Shown one piece after another: positions 1 through 7,269 of a DNA stretch of 9,129 bases (position 1 is the first letter of the stretch; the number at the start of each line of letters is the position of its first letter). This DNA is from Bacteroidota bacterium (GTDB lineage Bacteria; Bacteroidota; Bacteroidia; Chitinophagales; Chitinophagaceae). Below the pieces are notes generated by a model. It saw only the letters and a list, made by a program, of their open reading frames with translations. It was not told where the DNA came from and ran no database searches. Both the position numbers and the translations under genes were made by a program. Location of the stretch: the NCBI GenBank assembly GCA_023436425.1, contig JAEZJD010000259.1:1-9129 (forward strand). The letters are read 5' to 3'.

Positions 1-18
1 CTTCTGATTTCCCACAAC
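1..18. repeat. 18-bp terminal direct repeat, left copy
   Basis: Bases 1-18 (CTTCTGATTTCCCACAAC) are identical to bases 9112-9129 in the same orientation. The repeat encodes the LWEIRR part of a SusD signature on the minus strand, and the reading frames on the two sides join exactly. The simplest reading is that the window is a circular sequence of 9,111 bp with an 18-base redundant end, rather than a functional repeat. Confidence 0.9.
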
Positions 19-1403
19 AATGCTGAAACATCTGCATCGCGATCAGGATCGTCAGGTAAGCTGGATAATTTCAATGGAGCAGTTTTTTTAACCCCTTTGG
101 CAATAGCCTCTGAAGCTAAAGGTCTATTTCTGATTTTGTTGATGGAGAGATCCAGTGCCGATTGATCAGCAGTTCCTAATTCGGCTTTTGCTTCAATCCA
201 GTTCAACAGCGCTTCTGCATACCTGAATACTGGATAATCGTTTTCATTTTTATTGCTGGTGTACTCTGTTGGTGGTGCATTTCCCGCTTCAACCGAAGCA
301 GCCACGCTTCTCGGTAAGAATTTGTTTATGTACCAATAAGAAGCTTTGTTTTTGTTTGTCGGCTTGTCATAAAAAGTTGCTTCCAACCGTGGGTCACGTG
401 TTTTGATCATACTGGAAAGCGTGAAATCTGATGCATTGGGCTCGGTGGAATTTTGCCACGGGTTTCCGTCTACAGCAATGAATGCTTTTATTAGATCTGT
501 TGTAGGTCCAAAGGCAACGGATTCTGACAGATTATTGTAGGTAGATACGGAATGCAAAATGTTTGCTCCCGGATCGTAATGTCTGTAAAATACTACGTCC
601 GGATTTCCTGCTAAGGTTTTTGATGTAAACAGATTGCGAAACTCAGTTTCAATGTTGTATCTGCCACTTGTGATGAGCATGTTAGCAGACTGCTCAGCCA
701 AATTGAAAAACTTCGCCGCTCTAGCGTTATCCTTGTAATAATACTTTTGCCAGGAGCCTTCGTGCAAAGCAATTCTTGATGCAAAGCCAGCAACAACATA
801 TTTATTGATGTACTGATCGCCATCTGAAGCCCTCACTTTGTCCATTGCAAATTCCAAATCCTCAAACACTTTATCCATCACCTCATTGCGCGGTGTGCGT
901 GGTTTGTACAGATCATCTTTATCAATGTCGCTCACCACATGATCGTAGTAGGGTACGTCGCCATACCGGGTGACCAGATCTGCATATTCCATCGCTCTGA
1001 AAAAGCGACCAACACCCATCCAGTGGTTGTAGGCTTCTTCAGATAATATGCTTTTCATCTTTGTTTCGATTCTATCAATCATAATGTTGATAGACCGTAT
1101 GTCTGAATAGCTCCAAATACTGCTGTTAGGAACAGAACGTGAAAAATTCGATTGGTTGCCCATCAAAAACACGTCATCGCTGAATTGGTAATCCATCAGC
1201 GCCGCACCAGAGTTATCGAAACTTAATCCATATCCCGGAAAGAAATTTGGATAGTATTTGTTGGCGTACAGCCTGAGATTTACTTCACTTGTCCATGCAG
1301 TTTCGTCATCAATTTCGGTAAGCGGCGGTCTGTCCAAAACTTTGCTGCAGCTAAAAAAACTTATTGCAGCGCAGGCTATAAAAAAAGAATAAACAATTTT
1401 CAT
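1..1403 (-). CDS. SusD/RagB-family nutrient-binding outer-membrane lipoprotein, N-terminal 467 residues (gene continues at the other end of the window)
   Basis: This is the glycan-binding surface lipoprotein that caps the SusC transporter and passes oligosaccharides to it. I translated it by hand from ATG at 1403. Residues 1-18 form a signal peptide ending in FFS before Cys19, which is the expected lipid attachment site, followed by the mature start SKVLDRPP. Residues 133-154 carry the typical SusD N-terminal helix ending in RYGDVPYYD. The frame is open to base 1, where it reads LLWEIRR, the beginning of the conserved SusD motif. The start lies 16 bases after the susC stop, so the two genes are almost certainly co-transcribed. 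The decamer TCATGATAAG (plus strand), which spans this start codon, also spans the susC start. The C-terminal part is at 8724-9129; joined through the 18-base terminal overlap the protein is 596 residues, a normal SusD length. Family is certain; the bound glycan cannot be told from sequence. Confidence 0.95.
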   Translation of the reverse strand, partial: MKIVYSFFIACAAISFFSCSKVLDRPPLTEIDDETAWTSEVNLRLYANKYYPNFFPGYGLSFDNSGAALMDYQFSDDVFLMGNQSNFSRSVPNSSIWSYSDIRSINIMIDRIETKMKSILSEEAYNHWMGVGRFFRAMEYADLVTRYGDVPYYDHVVSDIDKDDLYKPRTPRNEVMDKVFEDLEFAMDKVRASDGDQYINKYVVAGFASRIALHEGSWQKYYYKDNARAAKFFNLAEQSANMLITSGRYNIETEFRNLFTSKTLAGNPDVVFYRHYDPGANILHSVSTYNNLSESVAFGPTTDLIKAFIAVDGNPWQNSTEPNASDFTLSSMIKTRDPRLEATFYDKPTNKNKASYWYINKFLPRSVAASVEAGNAPPTEYTSNKNENDYPVFRYAEALLNWIEAKAELGTADQSALDLSINKIRNRPLASEAIAKGVKKTAPLKLSSLPDDPDRDADVSALLWEIR

Positions 1404-1419
1404 GATAAGGTGTTGTGAT

Positions 1420-4400
1420 TTAGAATGAAATATTGATTCCGACAGACGCAATCTTGAACGTTGGATTGCTTGTACCCGTACGACCCAGATTGTAATTATC
1501 AGCTAACATGGAATAACCCGAGATAGCCTCCGGATCAATTGGCAAACCACGCAGATTGTCGAACGTAAGGATGTTCTCAACTGAACCGTAAATTCTCGCT
1601 TGCTTCAGGTGTGCCTTGCTTAAGAGTCGTGACGGAAGGTTGTAGCCAAGCGTAATATTTTTGATTCGGAAATACGCCATGTTCAACAGATAGCGGGTTT
1701 GTGGTACCATCACGAAACCCGAATTTGCTCCGCTCAAGTTCCATGCACGTGGGTAGAATGCATCTGTACGATCTTCTCTCCAATAATTAGCTGCGATAGC
1801 TTCGGGCATTCCACCGTCTTTCACATGATATCCGGGAATTGCTAATTGACCGGAGCCCCAAATGGATCTTTTGCCCACTCCCTGGCCCATTACTGCAATA
1901 TCGAATGACTTATAATCGAAGCCCAGGCGGAAGCCGTACTCGTACCTCGGAAGAACGTTGCCGATTACAACCCGGTCCCCAGGGTCGCCGAACGTGCCTT
2001 TACCAGGAGTGATGTAGCCATCGCCGTCAATGTCTACAAACTTTATATCACCGGGACTGATCAGCAACACCTGGTTTCCGTCTTCAAAATAGGTTTGATA
2101 GATTGGATTGTTTCCAGCGAGCTTGTTTGTTTTTTTGCCCGTTCCTTGCCACACGATCACCTCCTGCACAAAGTTTCCATTAGCGTCGTAAACGAAATCA
2201 TCTTTTTGATACAATCGATCAGTTACGTAACCGTAAATATCTCCGTAACGTTTGCCTGTGGTGAATGTATTATCGATTATTCTGTTTTCCCACGGGGTGT
2301 TCCAGTCAGCTGCTTTTGTAATGTCAGTGATAGCGTCTGATAAATTAGCTGTTATGTTGATGCCCAGGCCACTGCTGAAACGAGTGCGGTAATCAAGCGC
2401 AACTTCCCATCCTTTCGTTAGCAAGTTTCCATAATTACCCTGCGGAGCGGATGTGCCGTAAGTGGCTGGCAATGCTTCGCCGGGGATGATCATGTTTTCT
2501 GTTTGTCTTTGGAAGTAATCGGCAACGATTCCAAACTTATTGTTGAAAAAGCGAAGGTCTGCGCCAAAGTTGAGGGTAGTAATGTCCTGCCAGGTAATGC
2601 CTGCAGATACGGCATTTGGTGTGCTCAATTGGAAGAATTGATCTCCGGCGCTGTTTAACCAACTGTTTTTCGAAATGCCCATTGTTGGGATATATAAACT
2701 ATTAGCAACGGATTGGTCGCCGATGGAACCCCATGAAGCGCGGAGTTTCGTATAGCTCAAAATGTTCTTTGCCGCATCCATGAAATCCTCATTGGTTAAT
2801 ACCCAACCGGCAGAGAATGACGGATACCATTTCCAACGCAGGTCTTCCGGGAACTTGGATGTGGCGTCGTAACGCAGGTTTCCTTCGAAAAGATATTTAT
2901 TGCGGAATGCATAGTTCACCCGTCCAAAGTATCCAACTTGTCCATCCCAGTTTGCTCCTCCATTTGTTGTTTCAGTGCCGACTGCAAATGGAAACTGAGG
3001 ATTGCTGTTATTGATTAACTCTGTTTTTTTGCTCCAATGGCTGTTCCATTTATTCCCCACGATATTGGTACCTAACATAAACTTGAAGCGGTTAGCATCG
3101 CTAAGATCCAGGTTGTAAGTAGAATAAGCATTTACCGTGTGTCTTTGCGCATCGAATAAAGAATTATATATGTAACTCTGTTCCTTGGTTACATAATTTA
3201 CCAGCGGAAACCTGTATGCTGCGACGCCACCTGTTTTCACTACGTTGCCTTCATCATCTACATAAATCTGGTTTCCATCATTGTCTTTCCATGAAACTGG
3301 AGTGTACCATGGCTCTCTCGCTGTGATCGATGGAGTGGAAGAATTATTAGCTTCCTGCCTCATATCATAGGTGTAGTCCGCCACCACGTTCCAATTGCGC
3401 AGTATATCGATTGTGGTTCCAAAATTGAGACTGTTATACCTCTGCTGAAGAGTAGCAGTGTGTGCATTTTTTGCATCCCAATATGGGTCGTGCATCTCTT
3501 CGCCATTTTCCAAAACGCCGGTGGGAAACAAGCGACTCCACCTATAGAGATACAACCATGGATCGGCAGTAAAGCCTCCGGAGTTGGTAGAATTAGGGTA
3601 TCGTTTTGTTCTGTTCGAGAATAAGCCGCTTCCTCTGATGGCTATTCGGTCACCGACCTTTGTTGAAAGGCTTAGATTAGACGTGTATCTGGTAAAATCA
3701 TCATGAACCGCAGGTTTCATCATTCCTTCCTGCCCAAGATATCCGAAGCTTACACTGTACTGTGTAGCGTTAGATTTTCCATTTAGCGAAAGGTTATGAT
3801 TTTGCGTAAAAGCTGATTCTTTCACCATAGCTTCTACCGGATCGAAAATTCTGTAGCCATACTTGTCAGTACCATCAAAAGTCCAATCTCTCCCATACAG
3901 AACCGGATCATTCCATTTAACGGTGCTGCCATACTTTTCCTGCCACTCTATTGCTTTCTGCAGGCTGGCATCGTTGATCCGCCAAAAGCCTCCTGCAGGC
4001 CCGCTACCTTTCATGTTTTTGTGTGCATCCAATGTATACTGAAGACCATTAATTCCTGCAATCTCAATCTTCTTGAACGGCTTCTGAAAGGACAAATTGG
4101 TGGAGTATGCGACATTAATCCCTTCCTGACGTGATCCTTTTTTGGTTGTGATCAGGATAACGCCGAATGCTGCCTTTGCCCCGTAAATAGAACTGGATGC
4201 AGCATCTTTTAAAACAGTGATTGTTTCAATGTCATTTGGATTAATCATTTGTATGCTCGGAATTTCCACGTTATCCACCAATACAAGCGGTTCGCTCGAA
4301 CCTTGTATCGAACCAATAAAACCACGAATTCTCATAAGAGGATCTGACCCTACTTCGCCGCTAGGTATGCGCACTGAAAGACCGGGAACAAGTCCCTGCA

Positions 4401-4830
4401 GACCGCGTCCCGCGTCGGCAATTGGGCGACTATCAAGTGACCGCATATTCACATTGGAAACAGCACCGGTTACATTTCCTCTTCTTTGCGTGGCGTAGCC
4501 CACAACCACTACATCGTCAAGGGAGTTGCCTGAGGATACGCCTAGTTTCATGTTAATGGTCGTTCTGTCACCGACCTGCACTTCCTGGGCCGTGTAACCC
4601 ACAAATGAAACTTGTAACGTTTCGCCCGGAGCAGCTTGTATGGCAAACTGCCCTCTTGCGTCTGTAACCACAGCCCGTCCGGTACCTTTTACAGTAACGG
4701 TGGCTCCAACAAGAGGAGCATTGTCACTGCCTGTTACAACACCTGTGACAGTCCGCAGTTGAGCAAAGGAGCTTAGTCCAAATAGCAGCAATCCTACACT
4801 AAGGAATGCAAAGCAGAGAAATTTTCTCAT
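1420..4830 (-). CDS. SusC/RagA-family TonB-dependent outer-membrane glycan transporter
   Basis: Complete 1,136-residue TonB-dependent transporter of the SusC type, which imports oligosaccharides across the outer membrane using TonB-ExbBD energy. Residues 1-23 are a signal peptide, probably cut before Gln24 (SSFA/Q). Residues 26-100 form a carboxypeptidase-D-regulatory-like domain (GVVTGSDNAPLVGATVTVKG, then VSFVGYT). DDVVVVGYATQRRG at 105-118 is the SusC TonB-box region. The plug domain covers roughly 118-232, with PLVLVDNVEIP and the family signature LKDAASSSIYGAKAAFGVIL. The rest is the 22-strand barrel, including an acidic loop DIDGDGYITPG near 933-943 and the terminal strand ending in aromatic Phe1136. 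There is no N-terminal STN signalling domain, so control through an anti-sigma factor is unlikely; this fits the DeoR-type regulator 56 bases upstream. susD follows after 16 bases. Length and domain order are normal and I see no frameshift. Substrate unknown. Confidence 0.98.
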   Translation of the reverse strand: MRKFLCFAFLSVGLLLFGLSSFAQLRTVTGVVTGSDNAPLVGATVTVKGTGRAVVTDARGQFAIQAAPGETLQVSFVGYTAQEVQVGDRTTINMKLGVSSGNSLDDVVVVGYATQRRGNVTGAVSNVNMRSLDSRPIADAGRGLQGLVPGLSVRIPSGEVGSDPLMRIRGFIGSIQGSSEPLVLVDNVEIPSIQMINPNDIETITVLKDAASSSIYGAKAAFGVILITTKKGSRQEGINVAYSTNLSFQKPFKKIEIAGINGLQYTLDAHKNMKGSGPAGGFWRINDASLQKAIEWQEKYGSTVKWNDPVLYGRDWTFDGTDKYGYRIFDPVEAMVKESAFTQNHNLSLNGKSNATQYSVSFGYLGQEGMMKPAVHDDFTRYTSNLSLSTKVGDRIAIRGSGLFSNRTKRYPNSTNSGGFTADPWLYLYRWSRLFPTGVLENGEEMHDPYWDAKNAHTATLQQRYNSLNFGTTIDILRNWNVVADYTYDMRQEANNSSTPSITAREPWYTPVSWKDNDGNQIYVDDEGNVVKTGGVAAYRFPLVNYVTKEQSYIYNSLFDAQRHTVNAYSTYNLDLSDANRFKFMLGTNIVGNKWNSHWSKKTELINNSNPQFPFAVGTETTNGGANWDGQVGYFGRVNYAFRNKYLFEGNLRYDATSKFPEDLRWKWYPSFSAGWVLTNEDFMDAAKNILSYTKLRASWGSIGDQSVANSLYIPTMGISKNSWLNSAGDQFFQLSTPNAVSAGITWQDITTLNFGADLRFFNNKFGIVADYFQRQTENMIIPGEALPATYGTSAPQGNYGNLLTKGWEVALDYRTRFSSGLGINITANLSDAITDITKAADWNTPWENRIIDNTFTTGKRYGDIYGYVTDRLYQKDDFVYDANGNFVQEVIVWQGTGKKTNKLAGNNPIYQTYFEDGNQVLLISPGDIKFVDIDGDGYITPGKGTFGDPGDRVVIGNVLPRYEYGFRLGFDYKSFDIAVMGQGVGKRSIWGSGQLAIPGYHVKDGGMPEAIAANYWREDRTDAFYPRAWNLSGANSGFVMVPQTRYLLNMAYFRIKNITLGYNLPSRLLSKAHLKQARIYGSVENILTFDNLRGLPIDPEAISGYSMLADNYNLGRTGTSNPTFKIASVGINISF

Positions 4831-4886
4831 GATAAGCGTTTTACTTTTTAGATAAATGATTCGGATGGTTTTCTGGACAGTGGATC
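4831..4886 (-). promoter_or_regulatory. deoR-susC intergenic leader (56 bp)
   Basis: Short AT-rich spacer between the regulator stop and the susC start. I see no Shine-Dalgarno sequence, which is normal for Bacteroidota, and no clear TAnnTTTG promoter element or terminator hairpin. The stretch CTAAAAAGTAAAACGC (minus strand) is A-rich and just upstream of the start codon, as is typical of strongly translated Bacteroidota genes. The spacing suggests the regulator and susC share a transcript, though an internal promoter cannot be excluded. Confidence 0.35.
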
Positions 4887-5636
4887 TTATAACACAGTAA
4901 TACCGGCAGTTGCGTAAGGGTGGAGCAATGTGTCGTCAGGGGACAAATCTGTTACGAGAGTGTCTATCCTTAGACTATCGCACACCTGTATTGGCTGCAC
5001 AGTATTAATTTTTTCAGATATCGTAAGACATACCAATCGTTTTGCAGACTCAATCATCGCTTTCTTCAGTTGCACCACTTCCCAATCGTTGTCAGAAACA
5101 CCGTGATTGATGTCTATTGCATTGATCCCGAGAATGCACAAGTCGGCTTTCAAATGCTTTAGTTGATCTATGGCATCCATACCCGTAGTGATCTTGGAGT
5201 TCTTTGAAATTTTTCCTCCGATTGTAATCACATCTATGTTTGGATGGTTCATGTACTCAAAGAGAGCGGGGACGCTGCCGGTGATGAAGGTGGCTTTAAG
5301 TTCCGGGTGCAGATTTCGTGCGAGTTCAATAATGGTCGTTCCACCTCCGGTGAGCACGAACATTCCGTCCTTTATTAGTGTTGCAGCTTTTTGCGCTATC
5401 AACCTTTTTTCTTTAAAAGAATAAACGTGAGCGGAGCTGTGTTCACTGTTACCAAAAGAGTAGGAGAGGGCGCCGCCATGCACCTTTATCAGTTTTCTGG
5501 CTTCTGCCAGTTCCTGCAGATCGCGGCGAATAGTGTCGTCGGATACATTTATGTGCTGACTCAGGTCAGCAGATAACACTTTGTTGTGAAGATTAACCTG
5601 GCGGAGGATGTAGGCCTGCCGTTCCCTTTTAAGCAT
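4887..5636 (-). CDS. DeoR/GlpR-family transcriptional regulator of sugar metabolism
   Basis: A 249-residue DNA-binding regulator, the usual DeoR-family length. The N-terminal winged helix-turn-helix (about residues 1-57) carries the classic pattern MLKRERQAYIL, then VSDDTIRRDLQEL (recognition helix) and LIKVHGGALS. The C-terminal sensor domain (about 75-235) has the sugar-phosphate pocket pattern GGGTTIIELARNL (98-110), FITGS (117-121), TIGGKIS (138-144) and the segment GINAIDINHGVSDND followed by KKAMIESA. Family members are mostly repressors released by a phosphorylated sugar. I chose ATG 5636 because it gives the family-typical start; an ATG at 5753 would add 39 residues with no family resemblance. 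As the only regulator in the locus and directly upstream of susC, it probably controls the whole cluster and itself. A DeoR regulator is less common for such loci than SusR, hybrid two-component or sigma/anti-sigma systems. The inducer is unknown. Confidence 0.95.
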   Translation of the reverse strand: MLKRERQAYILRQVNLHNKVLSADLSQHINVSDDTIRRDLQELAEARKLIKVHGGALSYSFGNSEHSSAHVYSFKEKRLIAQKAATLIKDGMFVLTGGGTTIIELARNLHPELKATFITGSVPALFEYMNHPNIDVITIGGKISKNSKITTGMDAIDQLKHLKADLCILGINAIDINHGVSDNDWEVVQLKKAMIESAKRLVCLTISEKINTVQPIQVCDSLRIDTLVTDLSPDDTLLHPYATAGITVL

Positions 5637-5809
5637 TTCGTTAGCTGATTGCAATCCAAAATAAACGAAAATCTGGCAAAAAGCCGCATAAAAGTTAAAA
5701 TTGTGAAAAAAATCTTGCAGAAACGCGGCCAATTCAATTAAGCTGCCGCACATACCCGAATGCCTCCATGCCGTGCAAACCTATCAGCAAGTCTTCCGCC
5801 TTCGTTCTA
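5637..5809 (-). promoter_or_regulatory. Intergenic region upstream of the DeoR regulator: possible promoter/operator
   Basis: This 173-base gap is the largest non-coding stretch and the best place for the main promoter of the regulator-susC-susD run. On the plus strand, AAAATAAACGAAAATC at 5658-5673 resembles the repeated AAAC/GAAA half-sites bound by DeoR-type proteins such as AgaR, and sits 21-37 bases before the regulator start. On the minus strand TAACTTTT (near 5697-5690) differs by one base from the Bacteroidota -7 element TAnnTTTG, but no convincing -33 element accompanies it. Further upstream, a five-base GC stem (5725-5729 with 5745-5749) precedes a run of seven T at 5712-5706; this could be a weak terminator of the hydrolase gene, but a 12-base gap separates stem and T-run. 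None of these is firm. Confidence 0.3.
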
Positions 5810-7264
5810 CTAATCTTTTTTCACCTCCTTCGATGGTGTGCTCTCCTGGTTATCTGCATTAAGCGTGGAAATACTATAGAAGCCGGCGGTAGTTACCGGA
5901 AGTTCATTTTTATCCGTTATCGCATAGACTATTGCTTCTTTCTTTAAATCTGAGAAGTAATAAACAACTGATCTGACATTACCTGCAGTAGTCCAGCGTA
6001 AAGTGTTGCTTTCGATTCTCACGTTTGTTGCGACTGCCGGCGCAGGAGCAACATTTCGCCCGAGAAATGGTATCACAGATGGTGTTTTGAAAAGCGTTGC
6101 CAATTTATCTGTGATTCCAATCTTGTTTAGCAAAATGTACCTGGCGCTGTACAAGAGATTGCCCACTACTTTTTCATTTCTGCGCGTCATTTCAAACTGC
6201 TTTTCCAATTCGAGAGTTGTTTGAAAAGCCGCAGGAGAAGCGGGGTCACCAAATTTGTAATACCCGTGACCGATCATTACCGCAGCCTTATAATTGTATT
6301 GCGACCACCAATTGAGCCGTGCCTGAAAGTCGTTAGAAGCATTACCTATTTCCTGATACAACTGTGGAATGACTACATCGAGCCAGCCCTGCTCGCACCA
6401 TTTCTTAACGTCGGCAAAAAGTGTCTTGAAACTATAATTCGGATCTGCTGCAGGAGATACCGAAAAGACTACTTCCGGCTTCGTGGCAACGATCACGTCG
6501 TGAACTTGTTTGATGGCTTTGTCTACGTTGGCTCTTCGAAAATCTTCAATTGTAGAATACACCTATCCATACTTCTGGTAATCGGCAGCGTCGGAAACCA
6601 TCTGCCCCGCCGAAGAAGGATCGGGATAAAAATAATCGTCGAAGTGAATGCCATCGACATTGTACTTTGTGATAACATCCTTCACAATGTCTGCCAGCCG
6701 TTGTGTTACTTCAGGAACAGCAGGATTGTAAATCTGAATTTTTTCGTGACTCACCACCCACTCCGGCTTCACTGAAGGATGCAGCGCGGGATAAGAAGTG
6801 TTCGCACTTGCACGTGTCGCTATCCGATATGGATTCATCCACGCATGAAACTCGATACCACGGGCATGCGCTTCATCAATCATAAATTGCAGAACATCGT
6901 AGCCGGGAGCCGTTCCCCGGGTTCCTGTAATGGATGCACTCCACGGTTCGTAAGGTGAATTGTAAAAAGCGTCACCCATTCCCTTCACCTGAACGAAAAC
7001 TGCATTTATGTTCAGCTGCTTGAACCTGTCCAAATAATCGGTATACAGCTTCTTTTGCGCCGCCATATTGTATTCGCCGTTTGGCCAATCCAATCCATAA
7101 ACAGTTGCCATCCAAACTCCGCGCATTTCTTTTTTTGGGAAAAGCAGGGCAGCGGGGTTTGGAGGTGTAGGATCGGGTGGTAACGGCGAATCATTCTTAC
7201 TGCACGCGTTGATGGCTACTGCCATCACCATCAGTGCACTGTAGCGCCAGATTATTTTTTTCAT
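5810..7264 (-). pseudogene. GHL10/DUF187-type family 10-like glycoside hydrolase lipoprotein, interrupted by an in-frame TAG
   Basis: This reads as one gene of 484 codons plus its final stop, with TAG at codon 234 (bases 6565-6563). Codons 1-233 begin with a lipoprotein signal (AINA before Cys21) and a proline-rich linker. The first half of the GHL10 TIM-barrel follows: EMRGVWMATVYGLDWP at 46-61, GDAFYNSPYEPWS at 97-109, FHAWMNPYR at 139-147 and the conserved DGIHFDDYFYP at 204-214. After the TAG the same frame continues as VYSTIEDFRRANVD, the segment expected next in the family, then FSVSPAADPN, WLDVVIPQLYQE and a C-terminal fibronectin-III-like domain. No homologous residues seem missing, so the gene differs from an intact one by that single codon. 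It starts five bases after the preceding lipoprotein stop. ATG 7264 is chosen over the upstream TTG 7273. It ends in tandem TAG TAG. Related E. coli DigH cuts peptide-free peptidoglycan strands. Nonsense mutation and sequence error are both possible. Confidence 0.85.
6563..6565 (-). other. In-frame amber codon inside the GHL10 hydrolase
   Basis: The minus strand reads AAG TAT GGA TAG GTG TAT TCT here: K-Y-G, stop, V-Y-S. Reading frame is kept on both sides, so this is a substitution rather than a frameshift. Changes from CAG, AAG, GAG, TCG, TTG or TGG would each explain it in one step. The GTG straight after the stop could in principle restart translation, but the second half would then lack an export signal. 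Confidence 0.9.
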
Positions 7265-7269
7265 CAAAA

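Noticed and set aside
5637..5753. N-terminal 39-residue extension of the DeoR regulator from ATG 5753
   Set aside because: The extension is hydrophobic and unlike DeoR proteins, while ATG 5636 gives the family-typical MLKRERQ start and length. The extra frame is probably just open by chance in the promoter region.
5810..6562. Second half of the hydrolase as an independent gene starting at GTG 6562
   Set aside because: It is in the same frame as the first half, begins mid-barrel, has no signal peptide and no family-like start. It is the remainder of the interrupted gene.
6563..6565. Genome-wide TAG recoding as explanation of the amber codon
   Set aside because: Over seven kilobases of other coding sequence contain no internal TAG, and the same gene terminates with TAG TAG.
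6221..6775. 184-residue plus-strand open frame opposite the hydrolase
   Set aside because: It is the antisense shadow of a clear coding region, has no recognisable domain, and crosses the amber site only because it reads the other strand.
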